A stretch of DNA of 64,000 nt from Candidatus Gastranaerophilales bacterium. GTDB lineage: Bacteria; Cyanobacteriota; Vampirovibrionia; Gastranaerophilales; Gastranaerophilaceae. The notes beneath the pieces were generated by a model. It worked only from the letters and a program-made list of their open reading frames with translations. It was not told the DNA's origin and made no database searches. A program made the translations under genes and the position numbers. Location: the NCBI GenBank assembly GCA_900769645.1, contig CAAGHI010000006.1, positions 62,001-126,000 of the forward strand. Direction: 5' to 3'. The number at the start of each line of letters is the position of its first letter. The stretch's first letter is position 1. This document shows positions 40,006 through 49,498 of the stretch, piece by piece.

Positions 40006-40737
40006 ATGTATTACATATTTATAAAAGATGAAAAAATAAACGGTTGTGGGCAATGTCAGTGCCTTAATGAGGACTACACAAACCTTGAAGTCACAGAAGA
40101 GGTTTACAATGCTTTTGTAGAAAATCCTGACAAGTATATTTACCAAGACGGTGAGATTGTTGAAAATCCGAACTATGAGCAAGAACAGGCGAAGAAAGAA
40201 CGTGAACGGCTTGACAATCTCTCAATGACTCGTGGTGACGTGTTTGAGGCACTAATCCTTGCAAAAGGCTTAGGCAAGGCACAAATCCGTGCAATGATTG
40301 AGAAAACAAAGCTTGACGACATCACAAAAGCTTTGTACTTAAACCGTTTTGATGAGGCGTTGGAATTCTACCGTGGATATCCAATCTTTGATATGTTGGG
40401 GCAAGCACTCGGAATTACTGGTGAAATGCTCGACAAGTTCTTTGATACAAAAAATTACCACTATCTGACGACTTGCAAGCTAACAATTAAACCAACTCCA
40501 GAAGAAGCAACTGTAACCATTGAGCCTGATCCAACACCGTATGGCGAAACTGCACATTACAAGGTTGAATGTGAAGGCTATGTGACGCAAGAAGGCGACG
40601 TAGAGATGTTACAAAATACAGAACTAGAGATTGAATTGGAAGCTATCGAGGAAACCTCGGAAACTGAGGAAAAAACAGAAGCAACTGACAAGGATAACTT
40701 GACAGTTGGGGAAGATACAGGAAAAGGCAACCTGTAA
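40006..40737 (+). CDS. Tail-fibre-associated protein
   Basis: A 243-residue protein two bases after the fibre gene. A short N-terminal domain (YYIFIKDEKINGCGQCQC) is followed by a helical region with SMTRGDVFEALILAKGLGKAQI, then a Pro/Thr/Glu region with TIKPTPEEATVTIEPDPT (a PEGA-like or Ig-like beta segment), and an acidic C-terminus. Position suggests a fibre assembly or virion-surface role. Function unknown. Confidence 0.6.
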   Translation: MYYIFIKDEKINGCGQCQCLNEDYTNLEVTEEVYNAFVENPDKYIYQDGEIVENPNYEQEQAKKERERLDNLSMTRGDVFEALILAKGLGKAQIRAMIEKTKLDDITKALYLNRFDEALEFYRGYPIFDMLGQALGITGEMLDKFFDTKNYHYLTTCKLTIKPTPEEATVTIEPDPTPYGETAHYKVECEGYVTQEGDVEMLQNTELEIELEAIEETSETEEKTEATDKDNLTVGEDTGKGNL

Positions 40738-40770
40738 GTATTACTTACAAGTTGATAAGGAGAAAGAATA

Positions 40771-40953
40771 ATGAAATTTTATGATGTACTACTTAACTAC
40801 TTAACACAAGAAAGCACCTATACAGGGCTTTTGGCAATTGTAACCGCTTTTGGTGTGGCTTTAAAACCTGAATTATCACAAGCTATTATCACATTCGCTT
40901 TGGGAACATTCGGACTTATTAAAGTCATTGTAAATGAAAAGGCTAGAAAATAA
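40771..40953 (+). CDS. Small membrane protein, holin-like
   Basis: A 60-residue protein with one or two hydrophobic segments (YTGLLAIVTAFGVALKPELS, AIITFALGTFGLIKVIV) and a basic end. It belongs to the lysis block and resembles class II/III holins or lysis accessory proteins. GGAG ribosome site; overlaps the next gene by one base. Confidence 0.6.
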   Translation: MKFYDVLLNYLTQESTYTGLLAIVTAFGVALKPELSQAIITFALGTFGLIKVIVNEKARK

Positions 40954-41198
40954 TGTTTGACTTTACAGATGCAACCAGAGTAGTTGGAGAGGCTTTTACA
41001 AGCCTTTTCAACTATTGCAGAACAAACAAAGAACATCAATCTGAAACGCAAGTAGTAAAAGATAAAAGACGCTTGAAAAAGGCAACAAATATTGCCCAAA
41101 AGATTTTTGCAATAACAGATTATTACAAAGACTATTTTTATAAAAAAGACTGTAAGGAATATGAAAAGCTCCGAAAAGAATTTGACGAGCTGGATTAA
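40953..41198 (+). CDS. Small helical protein of the lysis block
   Basis: An 81-residue charged helical protein (FTDATRVVGEAFTSLFNYCR at the start; TNIAQKIFAITDYYKDYFYK later). No membrane helix. Located between two lysis-type genes; a regulator or spanin-like role is possible but unsupported. Confidence 0.5.
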   Translation: MFDFTDATRVVGEAFTSLFNYCRTNKEHQSETQVVKDKRRLKKATNIAQKIFAITDYYKDYFYKKDCKEYEKLRKEFDELD

Positions 41199-41201
41199 AA
41201 T
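41196..41201 (+). promoter_or_regulatory. -10 box of the DUF1353 gene, leaderless type
   Basis: TAAAAT with upstream TTTGACGAGC; ATG 41208 follows after six bases. No ribosome site. Confidence 0.5.
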
Positions 41202-41207
41202 AGAATT

Positions 41208-41621
41208 ATGGACGTAAATTTTACAAGTTTTGACAAAGTAATAGGCTATAATTACAACAACCGCGAAAAGCCGTTTTATCTGCTTAGTCCAGTTATTGTA
41301 ATCGTGTCTTATGCTGTTACAAAACGGAAATATTTGAAAATACAAGAAGATTTTACGTCAGATGGCTGCACTCTGTGGCGTATCTTTTGGCTGATTCTAG
41401 GTTGCCCGCACAAGCCCGAATATTTGCCCGCAAGTATTATCCATGATTGGGTTTTAGAACACCCTGAAATAGTTAACTATAACCGCAAATTTTCAAGTCA
41501 GATTTTCAAAACGGTATTATTAAAAACAGGAGTAAATCCTGTTAAAGCTCAAATGATGTACTTAGCTGTCGAGTTTTGGCAAAGTTTTACAAATATATGG
41601 AGAAAGAAATGGAAGAATTAA
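41208..41621 (+). CDS. DUF1353 lysis-associated protein
   Basis: A 137-residue protein with the DUF1353 markers: YLKIQEDFTSDGCTLWRIFW and LPASIIHDWVLEHPE, the latter with a His-Asp pair that may be catalytic. DUF1353 proteins lie beside endolysins and are suspected peptidases. Overlaps the holin-like gene by 13 bases. Confidence 0.75.
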   Translation: MDVNFTSFDKVIGYNYNNREKPFYLLSPVIVIVSYAVTKRKYLKIQEDFTSDGCTLWRIFWLILGCPHKPEYLPASIIHDWVLEHPEIVNYNRKFSSQIFKTVLLKTGVNPVKAQMMYLAVEFWQSFTNIWRKKWKN

Positions 41622-41872
41622 GCTTATATGCCCCCTTGGCAGTTTACATAATCACACTTTTAATACAGTTAAAGATTTTTGCACGTGCAGAAGAATTAAC
41701 AAAGTTAGAAGCTAAGCTTATGACATATATGGCAGAAAACTTCGTTAGAGAAGAGAATTACAGGGATAATCACAAAGCACTACAAGGGCAAATGGCACAA
41801 ATTCATCAAGATGTGTCAGACGTCAAAAACCTTTTAATCGGAATTATTAACGCAAATAATCAAAGGAATTAA
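41609..41872 (+). CDS. Putative holin
   Basis: An 87-residue protein. ATG 41609 is chosen because GGAG lies six bases upstream. A membrane helix (LSLYAPLAVYIITLLIQLKIF, about 4-24) precedes a charged coiled coil (DVSDVKNLLIGIINANNQ at the end). This one-helix, coiled-coil layout with an amidase gene two bases downstream suggests a holin/XhlA-like lysis protein. Confidence 0.6.
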   Translation: MEELSLYAPLAVYIITLLIQLKIFARAEELTKLEAKLMTYMAENFVREENYRDNHKALQGQMAQIHQDVSDVKNLLIGIINANNQRN

Positions 41873-41873
41873 T

Positions 41874-42365
41874 ATGAAACGAATAATTATTCACTGGACA
41901 GCCGGAACAAACAAACCTTGTGCAACAGATTTGGAACATTATCACTATATTGTTACAGGAACGGGAGAAGTTAAGAACGGCAAATATAAGCCGGAAGATA
42001 ACGAGAACTGTAATGATGGTAAGTATGCAGCACACACAGGCGGTGGCAATACCGGTTCAATAGGTGTTGCAATGTGCGGAATGTACGTGCCTTCAAAGGT
42101 AGATATTACACGTACTGAATACCCATTGACAAAAGTTCAATGCGAGCGAACATTTAAACTTTGTGCAGAGTTGTGCAAAAAATATAATATTCCTATTACT
42201 CCTGATACAGTTATGACACACTATGAATTTGGAGTAAAACACCCAAATACTACTAGTCATCATAAGCCTGATATAACATATCTTTCACCATGGCAAGAAG
42301 TTACACCGGCAAGGATAGGAGATTTTATTCGAAATAAAATTAGATGGTACAAAAATAAAATATAA
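41874..42365 (+). CDS. Endolysin, N-acetylmuramoyl-L-alanine amidase (amidase_2)
   Basis: A 163-residue amidase_2 domain: IIIHWTAGTNKPC (first zinc His), NTGSIGVAMCGMYVP, TVMTHYEFGVKHPNTTSHHKPDI (second His and the Lys-Pro-Asp zinc/active part). It cuts the bond between MurNAc and L-Ala to lyse the cell. No separate cell-wall binding domain. It is the last gene of the late operon. Confidence 0.9.
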   Translation: MKRIIIHWTAGTNKPCATDLEHYHYIVTGTGEVKNGKYKPEDNENCNDGKYAAHTGGGNTGSIGVAMCGMYVPSKVDITRTEYPLTKVQCERTFKLCAELCKKYNIPITPDTVMTHYEFGVKHPNTTSHHKPDITYLSPWQEVTPARIGDFIRNKIRWYKNKI

Positions 42366-42400
42366 GCTTCTTTTAATTTTCAGCTATTTGATATTTTTTT

Positions 42401-42427
42401 AGAGCTACATTTGTAGCTCTTTTTTTT
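42401..42427 (+). terminator. Late operon terminator
   Basis: AGAGCTACA and TGTAGCTCT form a perfect nine-base stem with TT loop, followed by eight T. It ends the phage late transcript 36 bases after the amidase. Confidence 0.9.
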
Positions 42428-42895
42428 GTGCTATAATTATTAAAGAAATTATAATAAATAATATGAGAACACCTGAAAACAAATTTTATAAGTTTTGGGT
42501 GTTTTTTTTATTTAGTGTGTCGAGAGTGTGTCATAAGTAAAGAATTATGAAAACATCTTTTTCTATCCTTAAGACTAAAACCTTTATATAAAAAGAAAAG
42601 TTGCTAAAAGCAAATTTAGCAACATTAAATAAACACGAGGATATTAAGAGAGAGAGTATAAAATAAATCTTTGTTTTAATCTTGTTCAAACCATTTGAAG
42701 AACTTGATTAGTTTTAATATCCAATTATTGATTTTTCCAATTTGTAATTTTGATTTCCCTTACTCTTTTATAAAGTATTTTTTGTTCTGAAAATTGCTTT
42801 TTTTATATTTAATTGTTAAGTTTTCGTTACAAATAAATTTTTCTTGCCATAACGGCTGATAAATGTTAGAATAACGTAAGAGGAGAAGTTATTAC
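42428..42895. other. Prophage-chromosome transition region
   Basis: No protein gene is convincing here. It contains a promoter-like TGCTATAAT (42429-42436), a 25-codon ATG frame (42464) that overlaps a hairpin (arms 42468-42480 and 42492-42503, then eight T), a hairpin GTTGCTAAA/TTTAGCAAC near 42600-42623, and the pilT promoter. The right attachment site probably lies in this stretch, but the left copy is outside the window. Confidence 0.5.
42844..42872 (+). promoter_or_regulatory. pilT promoter
   Basis: TTGCCA (42844-42849), 17 bases, TAGAAT (42867-42872), followed by a GAGGAG ribosome site before the GTG start. Confidence 0.65.
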
Positions 42896-44008
42896 GTGGA
42901 AAATTATTCAAATTCAAAATTCAATATAATATCATTTTTAAAGAAAGCTGTAGCTATTGGCGCATCTGATGTGCATTTACAGGTTGATGAACACCCAGTT
43001 ATCAGAATAGATGGCAAAATCACAAAAGTTGACATGCCATCATTAACTGAAGATGACATTTCTTTAGCTTATGATATTTTGCTTCCAACACATTTCAAGG
43101 GCAAAGTTAATTCTGTTTTTGATTTGGATTTTGCTTATGAAATCCACGGTGTTTCTCGTTTTAGGGTAAATTTAAGCCGTCAATTAGGTAAAAGCGCTCT
43201 TGTAATCAGGACAATCCCTTATGAAATCAAAAGGGTTTCTGATTTGATGTTGCCGGAATCTATTGAACAATTTGCAACACTAAACAATGGTTTGGTACTG
43301 ATTACAGGTCCTACCGGTTCTGGTAAATCTACGACAATTGCCTCTTTGATTGACTATATCAATATTAATTATCCGAAACATATTATTACAATTGAAGATC
43401 CGGTAGAATTTATTTTCACTAATAAAAAATCAATTGTGTCACAAAGGCAGGTTTTAATTGATACTCCATCATTTCCTGCTGGTATCAAATATGCTTTAAG
43501 ACAGGATCCTGATGTTATATTTATCGGTGAAATCAGGGATAAAGATACTGTTACGGCTGCTCTAAAAGCTGCTGAAACAGGTCACCTTGTATTTGCAACA
43601 ATTCACACGAACGATGCAATTCAAACAGTAAACAGAATTGTGAACATGTTTGAGCCGTCAGACAGAGATTTTGTTAGAGGACAATTGGCATCTATTTTGA
43701 GAGGAACTGTTTCGCAAAAACTTATTCCGGTTTCAAATGGTACAGGCAGACGTCCTGCGTGTGAAGTTCTTGTTGTAACTCCGACTGTAAAAGACTTTAT
43801 CGAAAAAGACAAGTTGGAAGAAATTTATGACCTTGTTAAGAAGGGGTCTTTCAATAATATGATTACGATGAATACGTCCTTGTATAGATTGTTTGAACAA
43901 GACTTGATTACGGAAGAAGTTGCAATGAGCTATTCTGACAACAAAAATGAATTGCAACAAATGTTCAGAGGTGTATTCCACGGAACATTCGGACCTACTG
44001 GCAAATAA
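42896..44008 (+). CDS. pilT: Type IV pilus retraction ATPase PilT
   Basis: A 370-residue PilT/PilU-family ATPase started by GTG behind GAGGAG. Marks: GASDVHLQVDEHPVIRIDG at the N-terminus, Walker A GPTGSGKST (about residues 139-147), Asp box IITIEDPVEFIF, Walker B ALRQDPDVIFIGEIRD, His box ETGHLVFATIHTNDA, and AIRAGK-region equivalent near the end (MTMNTSLYRLF). It powers pilus retraction and twitching at the inner membrane. First host gene after the prophage. No pilM-Q genes are nearby. Confidence 0.93.
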   Translation: MENYSNSKFNIISFLKKAVAIGASDVHLQVDEHPVIRIDGKITKVDMPSLTEDDISLAYDILLPTHFKGKVNSVFDLDFAYEIHGVSRFRVNLSRQLGKSALVIRTIPYEIKRVSDLMLPESIEQFATLNNGLVLITGPTGSGKSTTIASLIDYININYPKHIITIEDPVEFIFTNKKSIVSQRQVLIDTPSFPAGIKYALRQDPDVIFIGEIRDKDTVTAALKAAETGHLVFATIHTNDAIQTVNRIVNMFEPSDRDFVRGQLASILRGTVSQKLIPVSNGTGRRPACEVLVVTPTVKDFIEKDKLEEIYDLVKKGSFNNMITMNTSLYRLFEQDLITEEVAMSYSDNKNELQQMFRGVFHGTFGPTGK

Positions 44009-44037
44009 AAAATTATAAGATTATAAGAGATAGTTGA

Positions 44038-44799
44038 ATGAATAATTTTGTAACAGATGCAATCAATTTGAAGGCATACAATTTGAGTGAGGCAGACAAA
44101 ATAATTGTCATGTATTCAAAGGATAAGGGGCTTATTCGAGGGGTTGCGAAAGGAGTAAAAAAGCCAAAAAGTAAGCTGGGCGCAAGAATGGATTTGCTTG
44201 TTGCCAATAAGCTTATGCTTTATAAAGGTAAAAATCTGGACAGAATTTGTCAGGCGGAGGCTTTGAATACTTTCCACAAGACTCGTCAGAATATGGACAA
44301 GATATTTTATTCAATGTATGTTACTGAGGTTGTAAATAATTTCGGAGTTGAGGACGATCCTTGCTCAAAAGAGGTTTATGAGCTTTTGTATAAGGCTTTG
44401 GATACAATTTCTAATGCGAAATCATCTGTTGAAATTGTTATTGCTGTTATCAAGTTTCAGCTAAAAATGATGCAGATTTCCGGACTCGGAGTTGAATTGG
44501 ATAATTGTTTGTGTTGTGGAAATTCTGTAAAAGATGAAAATATGTATTTTTCATCTCAGCTTGGCGGAATTCTTTGTCCAGGGTGCAATGAAAAATATCA
44601 TACACATACTTTGATGCATTATAAGTTAAGAGATTTTTTGAATTCTTGTTTGGATAATGATTTTGATACAGTTTCAGAATATGAACGAAAGGCTAATGAT
44701 AAGGTGTGCAGTGTTTGTTTTGAGCTTTTAAAAGAATATATTAATGTTCATTCGAGCAAAAAATTTAATTCGACTGATATTTTGCAGGAGATTAAGTAG
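44038..44799 (+). CDS. recO: DNA repair protein RecO
   Basis: A 253-residue RecO: N-terminal OB fold (TDAINLKAYNLSEADKIIVM, GLIRGVAKGVKKPKSKLGAR), helical middle, and a zinc site (CLCCGN, CPGC) near residues 160-185. RecO loads RecA onto SSB-coated DNA with RecR. It lies 29 bases after pilT. Confidence 0.9.
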   Translation: MNNFVTDAINLKAYNLSEADKIIVMYSKDKGLIRGVAKGVKKPKSKLGARMDLLVANKLMLYKGKNLDRICQAEALNTFHKTRQNMDKIFYSMYVTEVVNNFGVEDDPCSKEVYELLYKALDTISNAKSSVEIVIAVIKFQLKMMQISGLGVELDNCLCCGNSVKDENMYFSSQLGGILCPGCNEKYHTHTLMHYKLRDFLNSCLDNDFDTVSEYERKANDKVCSVCFELLKEYINVHSSKKFNSTDILQEIK

Positions 44800-44807
44800 G
44801 AGATAAA

Positions 44808-45191
44808 ATGTTCAAAAATCTATTTAACTTATCAGTAAAGCGTTCCGGCTTTGAAATCTTCGGGTTTTACATCTTTTATTCTTTATTAGGTGCGATTGTT
44901 GCTGGAGTTATTTGCGGAGTTGTGATTGCTGCTTTGCACCCAGAAGTCAAGACTGTTGAAGATGCTACAGCTTTTGCTATTAAATATGCTCCACTTATGG
45001 CAATTTTTTATGGGTTGATTTTAGCTTTTTTAATTATCCGAGCGAGAGATTTGTTTAGTTCGTTTAAGGCAATTTCTCTTGTTATTTTGTCGGTTCCTTT
45101 GTTGTTTTTCTGTGGACTGTCTCTTGGTTTAATTCCAGTGGCATTTTTGACAGGAGTTAGCGACAAAGAAATTCCGGACTTAAAAGATTAA
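44808..45191 (+). CDS. Four-helix membrane protein
   Basis: A 127-residue hydrophobic protein with about three to four membrane helices (SLLGAIVAGVICGVVIAALH, MAIFYGLILAFLIIRA, ISLVILSVPLLFFCGLSLGLIPVAFL). It starts nine bases after recO behind GGAG and is likely co-transcribed. Family not recognised. Confidence 0.65.
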   Translation: MFKNLFNLSVKRSGFEIFGFYIFYSLLGAIVAGVICGVVIAALHPEVKTVEDATAFAIKYAPLMAIFYGLILAFLIIRARDLFSSFKAISLVILSVPLLFFCGLSLGLIPVAFLTGVSDKEIPDLKD

Positions 45192-45270
45192 TTAATAGTT
45201 AATTTCTCTGACTTTTTCAAAAACTACGTTAAAATATAATTATAGATGTTTTAAAAAGGAGTTGAGGTTT

Positions 45271-47865
45271 ATGCCTAATTTTGAAAAATTTACAAATTAT
45301 TCTCAGGAATTATTGAATTCGGCTGGTGCTGTTATGCAATCTCATAAAAATTCAGAGTTGCAGCCGGCTCATATTATGCTTGCAATGATTAAGGGTGATG
45401 GAATAATTCGAGATTATTTGACTGAGTTGAAGTTGTTAAATCAAAACTTTATCAACAAAATAACTCAAATGGTCAATTCTTATCCGACGATTTCCACTCC
45501 TCCGTCAGGTCAGGTTTATATGTCGAACGAAACTTACAGATTGCTTGATTTAGCAGAACAGCAAGCTGGAGAATTGAAAGACGAATTTGTTAGTATTGAA
45601 GATATTTTACTTGCAATGACAAAACTTGATGGAAGTGAAATTCAGACGGTTTTAAAATCGAATGGAGTTGACTCGAATAAAGTTTTAAATGCAATGAAAA
45701 AGATAAGAGGTAATAAAAAAGTGGACAATAAAAATGCAGAAGAAAATATGAAAGCGCTTGAAAAGTTTTCAACTGATTTAACAGCGCTTGCACGAAAAGG
45801 TAAACTAGATCCGGTAATCGGTAGAGATGAAGAGGTTCGTCGTATTATTCAGGTCTTGAACAGACGTACAAAAAACAACCCTGTACTTATTGGAGAACCT
45901 GGGGTTGGTAAAACTGCAATAGTTGAGGGCTTAGCTCAACGTATTGTAAGAGGCGATGTTCCAGAAAGTTTGAAAGATGTAAAACTCGTTTCTCTTGATA
46001 TGGGCGCACTTGTTGCAGGTGCTAAATTCAGAGGTGAATTTGAAGAACGTTTGAAAGCTGTTTTGAAAGAGGTTGAAAATTCAAACGGTGAAATCGTAAT
46101 GTTTATTGATGAGTTGCACACAGTTGTCGGAGCCGGTGCAACAGAAGGCTCTATGGACGCAGGTAACTTATTGAAACCTATGCTTGCACGTGGAGTTCTT
46201 AGAACAATCGGAGCTACAACTGTAAACGAATATCGTAAATATATTGAGAAAGACCCAGCTTTGGAAAGACGTTTTCAACCGGTGTTGGTTGGTGAACCGT
46301 CTGTTGAAGATACTATTTCAATCTTGCGTGGACTTAAAGAAAAATATGAAGTTCACCATGGAATTAGAATTCTTGATAGTGCCTTGATTGCGGCCGCAAA
46401 ACTTTCTGATAGATATATTACAGACAGATTTTTGCCGGATAAAGCGATTGACTTGATTGATGAAGCTGCATCTTCCCTTCGTATAGAAATTGATTCTATG
46501 CCTGAGGAAATCGATAAAATGATGCGCCAAAAAATTCAATTTGAGATTGAGCGTGAAGCCTTGAAAAAAGAAGATGATGACGATGCTCGTGCAAAAGTTG
46601 AAGATTTGACAAAGCAAATCAATGAACTAGAAGGCAAAATCGGCAAATTAAAAGCTCAATGGGAACAAGAAAAGGCATCAATTACTGGTGAAGCCGGTAT
46701 TAAAGAAGAAATCGAACAAGTTAAAGCTAAAATTGATGAAGCTGAACGTAATACCGATTTGCAGACAGCTGCGGAACTTAAATATGGCAAACTTCTTGAA
46801 CTTGAAAAACAGTTGAAAGCTGTACAAAATAAAGAAAAATCCGATAATAAGCTTCTTAAAGAAGAAATTACAGATGATGATATTGCAAATGTAGTCAGCA
46901 AATGGACTGGAATTCCTGTTACCAAACTTGTTGAAAGTGAAAAACAAAAATTGTTGAATATGGAAGATATTTTGCACAAACGTCTTGTTGGACAAGAAGA
47001 GGCAGTTGATACTGTTTCTGATGCAATCCGTCGTGCTCGTTCAGGTTTGAAAGACCCGAAACGCCCAATTGGTACATTCTTGTTCTTAGGTCCAACAGGT
47101 GTTGGTAAAACCGAACTTGCAAAATCATTGGCAGAATTTATGTTCAACGATGAAGATGCATTGATTCGTATTGATATGTCTGAATATATGGAAAAACACA
47201 ATGTTTCAAGACTTGTTGGAGCGCCTCCGGGATACGTTGGTTATGATGAAGGCGGTCAATTGACAGAGGCTGTTCGTCGTAAACCTTATTCTGTTGTGCT
47301 TTTTGATGAAATTGAAAAGGCGCACCCAGATGTGTTCAATATCATGTTGCAAATCTTTGATGATGGTCGTTTGACTGATAGCAAAGGTAGAACAGTTGAT
47401 TTCAAAAATACACTTATTATAATGACTTCAAACATCGGAAGTGATATTATTCTTGAAAATACTTTGAATTCAATCGGAAATCCACAATCTTTTGAAGATA
47501 CAAAAGAAAAGGTTATGGAGGTTTTGAGAAGCCGTTTCAAACCTGAATTCTTGAACAGAATTGATGAAACAATCTTCTTTAAAGCCTTGAATATGCAGGA
47601 TTTGACAAAAATTGTTGATATTCAAATGGATAATTTGAGGAGATTGTTGAAAGATCAAGAAATTGATTTTGAAATTACTCCTGACGCTAAAGAATTCCTT
47701 GCAACACGTGGTTTTAACCCTGTATATGGCGCAAGACCTTTGAAACGAGTAATTAGACAACTTATTGAAAATCCATTGTCTAAAGAAATTTTGGCTCAAA
47801 AATTCTTGCGTGGCGATAAGGTTACAATTGATGTCGAAAACGATGAGATTGTATTTAGAAAATAA
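45271..47865 (+). CDS. clpB: ClpB disaggregase chaperone
   Basis: An 864-residue Clp ATPase. Two N-terminal repeats (FTNYSQELLNSAGAVM), AAA-1 with GEPGVGKTAI, the long ClpB-type middle coiled coil (about 400-530, with ELKYGKLLELEKQL), AAA-2 with GPTGVGKTEL and GYVGYDEGGQLTEAVRR, and a C-terminal cap. There is no IGF/L ClpP loop seen, fitting ClpB. It rescues aggregated proteins with DnaK. ATG 45271 follows AAGGAG. Terminator downstream. Confidence 0.93.
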   Translation: MPNFEKFTNYSQELLNSAGAVMQSHKNSELQPAHIMLAMIKGDGIIRDYLTELKLLNQNFINKITQMVNSYPTISTPPSGQVYMSNETYRLLDLAEQQAGELKDEFVSIEDILLAMTKLDGSEIQTVLKSNGVDSNKVLNAMKKIRGNKKVDNKNAEENMKALEKFSTDLTALARKGKLDPVIGRDEEVRRIIQVLNRRTKNNPVLIGEPGVGKTAIVEGLAQRIVRGDVPESLKDVKLVSLDMGALVAGAKFRGEFEERLKAVLKEVENSNGEIVMFIDELHTVVGAGATEGSMDAGNLLKPMLARGVLRTIGATTVNEYRKYIEKDPALERRFQPVLVGEPSVEDTISILRGLKEKYEVHHGIRILDSALIAAAKLSDRYITDRFLPDKAIDLIDEAASSLRIEIDSMPEEIDKMMRQKIQFEIEREALKKEDDDDARAKVEDLTKQINELEGKIGKLKAQWEQEKASITGEAGIKEEIEQVKAKIDEAERNTDLQTAAELKYGKLLELEKQLKAVQNKEKSDNKLLKEEITDDDIANVVSKWTGIPVTKLVESEKQKLLNMEDILHKRLVGQEEAVDTVSDAIRRARSGLKDPKRPIGTFLFLGPTGVGKTELAKSLAEFMFNDEDALIRIDMSEYMEKHNVSRLVGAPPGYVGYDEGGQLTEAVRRKPYSVVLFDEIEKAHPDVFNIMLQIFDDGRLTDSKGRTVDFKNTLIIMTSNIGSDIILENTLNSIGNPQSFEDTKEKVMEVLRSRFKPEFLNRIDETIFFKALNMQDLTKIVDIQMDNLRRLLKDQEIDFEITPDAKEFLATRGFNPVYGARPLKRVIRQLIENPLSKEILAQKFLRGDKVTIDVENDEIVFRK

Positions 47866-47889
47866 CCTAATTGGTGCATATTAAAAGAA

Positions 47890-47923
47890 AATCCGATAGA
47901 TTTAATATCTGTCGGATTTTTTT
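47890..47923 (+). terminator. clpB terminator
   Basis: AATCCGATAGAT and ATCTGTCGGATT pair (one G-U) around a short loop, then seven T. Confidence 0.85.
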
Positions 47924-47971
47924 AGCAAATTATTTTTTGTTTTGCTTTTATATGGATACGGAAGTGTTAAT

Positions 47972-48724
47972 ATGAAAATTTTAAACAAAATTTCAACAAA
48001 AATTATTTCAAATATTCGAGAATTGGGTCCTCAATCTAAGCCAATTACAAAATTTGAACCAATACAAGATACATTTACCAGATGCGTAAATCCTGATTTG
48101 CCAGTTGGCAATATTCTAACAGTAGAGAAAAACGCTTATGGCGAACTTATGTTTAAAGATGGAAGAAATGAGGTTGGAATTTCAACTTTTGACATTGTTG
48201 AAGATAATTATGGTAACCCGGAATTATTCCCGGAGTCATGGTTTGAACCCGATGTTACTCCGAAAATTGACGGTAAAAGGTATATGAAGCCTTACATGTT
48301 TGTGCATGAACTTGTGATGTTTGATAGAATGGGAGAAAAAGAACTTGCAGCTCGCGGTAAAAAATATGGGACAATGGCAATTCAACATTTATTGGATATC
48401 GCAAATAAGAACGATTGTGAAGGAAGAATTGTTTTACATGCTGCCAAACTTGGTAAAACAGGATTTGCACCAGGAAGATTTTATCACAAAATGGGATTTT
48501 CTTTACCGGTCAAGACAACTAAAAACCTTGAAATGCAAGAACAAGAATATATTGAAAATCTTACAAAATTGCTAGAACGAGGTATGTCGGAAGCTAATGC
48601 AAAAGAACTGTTAGAAAGTCGCGGTTTTAGATTGCCCGAAAAGAAAGATGGCAGATACGTTGCAGATATTGGGTATATGATTATGACAAACCCTGAATGT
48701 GCAATGAATTATCCGTTGAAATAA
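47972..48724 (+). CDS. Acetyltransferase-like protein, paralogue 1
   Basis: A 250-residue protein. ATG 47972 (MKILNKISTKIISNIREL) is used because the paralogue starts the same way and GGAAG lies upstream. The core has YGTMAIQHLLDIANKNDCEGRIVLHA and GRFYHKMGFS, which fits GNAT motifs A/B. A LPEKKDGRYVADIGYMIMTNPECAMNYPLK end is shared with the next gene. Substrate unknown. This type is common in Gastranaerophilales-like genomes as I recall; treat that as inference. Confidence 0.6.
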   Translation: MKILNKISTKIISNIRELGPQSKPITKFEPIQDTFTRCVNPDLPVGNILTVEKNAYGELMFKDGRNEVGISTFDIVEDNYGNPELFPESWFEPDVTPKIDGKRYMKPYMFVHELVMFDRMGEKELAARGKKYGTMAIQHLLDIANKNDCEGRIVLHAAKLGKTGFAPGRFYHKMGFSLPVKTTKNLEMQEQEYIENLTKLLERGMSEANAKELLESRGFRLPEKKDGRYVADIGYMIMTNPECAMNYPLK

Positions 48725-48736
48725 GAAAGTTTATAT

Positions 48737-49492
48737 ATGAAAATTACAGAAAAAATTTCCAGTAAAATAATTTCAAGTATAAGAAATGTAACTAACCCGT
48801 CAAAACGCCGGATAAAATTTGCCCCGATACAAGATACATTTACTAAAAGTGCGCGTCCGGTAGGAATACCTGCTGATAATATTCTGACAGTTAAGAAAAA
48901 TGTTTATGGTGAATATGTTTTTATGGACGGCAAAAAAGAAGTAGGTTTTGCGACATTTAGTATTAATACAAGGGAGTATGGAAGTTATGACGTTTATCCT
49001 GTAGATTGGTTTGATGAAAGTGTAGCCCCAAATTTAAAAGGTGACCACAAATTGAAACCGAATATGTATATTACAGAATTTTCGATATATGACAGACTTA
49101 ATAAAAAAACTCTTGAAAAACGTGATAAAAAGTATGGAACAATGGCAATGCAACATCTTTTGACAATAGCAAAAGCAAGTGGTTGTGAGTATCGCATTGA
49201 ATTATATGCGGGACAATTGGGGCATACAAAATTTATGCCAGGAAGGTTTTATCATAAAATGGGTTTTTCTCTTCCATACAAGGTAAACAAAGAATTAGAG
49301 AAAATGGAGCATAAATATAATAAAGAACTTGCTAAACTTTTGAAAAATGGAGTTTCTGAAGATGAAGCGAGAAAAATATTAGAAATCAAAGATCTTTATC
49401 TGCCAGAAAAAAAGGACGGCAGATACATTGCAGATTATGGAAAAATGTTTATGACAAATCCTGAATGTGCAATGAATTATCCGTTGAAATAA
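48737..49492 (+). CDS. Acetyltransferase-like protein, paralogue 2
   Basis: A 251-residue paralogue of the upstream gene, 12 bases after it. Same N-terminus (MKITEKISSKIISSIRN), KYGTMAMQHLLTIAKASGCEYRIELYA, PGRFYHKMGFS, and an identical MTNPECAMNYPLK end. The two arose by tandem duplication. About half of the residues are identical. Confidence 0.6.
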   Translation: MKITEKISSKIISSIRNVTNPSKRRIKFAPIQDTFTKSARPVGIPADNILTVKKNVYGEYVFMDGKKEVGFATFSINTREYGSYDVYPVDWFDESVAPNLKGDHKLKPNMYITEFSIYDRLNKKTLEKRDKKYGTMAMQHLLTIAKASGCEYRIELYAGQLGHTKFMPGRFYHKMGFSLPYKVNKELEKMEHKYNKELAKLLKNGVSEDEARKILEIKDLYLPEKKDGRYIADYGKMFMTNPECAMNYPLK

Positions 49493-49498
49493 TATATT

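Noticed and set aside
42600..42623. Hairpin GTTGCTAAA/TTTAGCAAC as terminator of a minus-strand gene
   Set aside because: The geometry fits, but no minus-strand gene lies upstream, so its role cannot be assigned.
42366..42895. attR site in or near a tRNA
   Set aside because: No tRNA cloverleaf or other host 3' gene end was seen and the left repeat is outside the window, so no att sequence can be named.
45262..45270. TTG start for ClpB three codons upstream
   Set aside because: It sits directly on the ribosome site; ATG 45271 gives correct spacing and the usual N-terminus.
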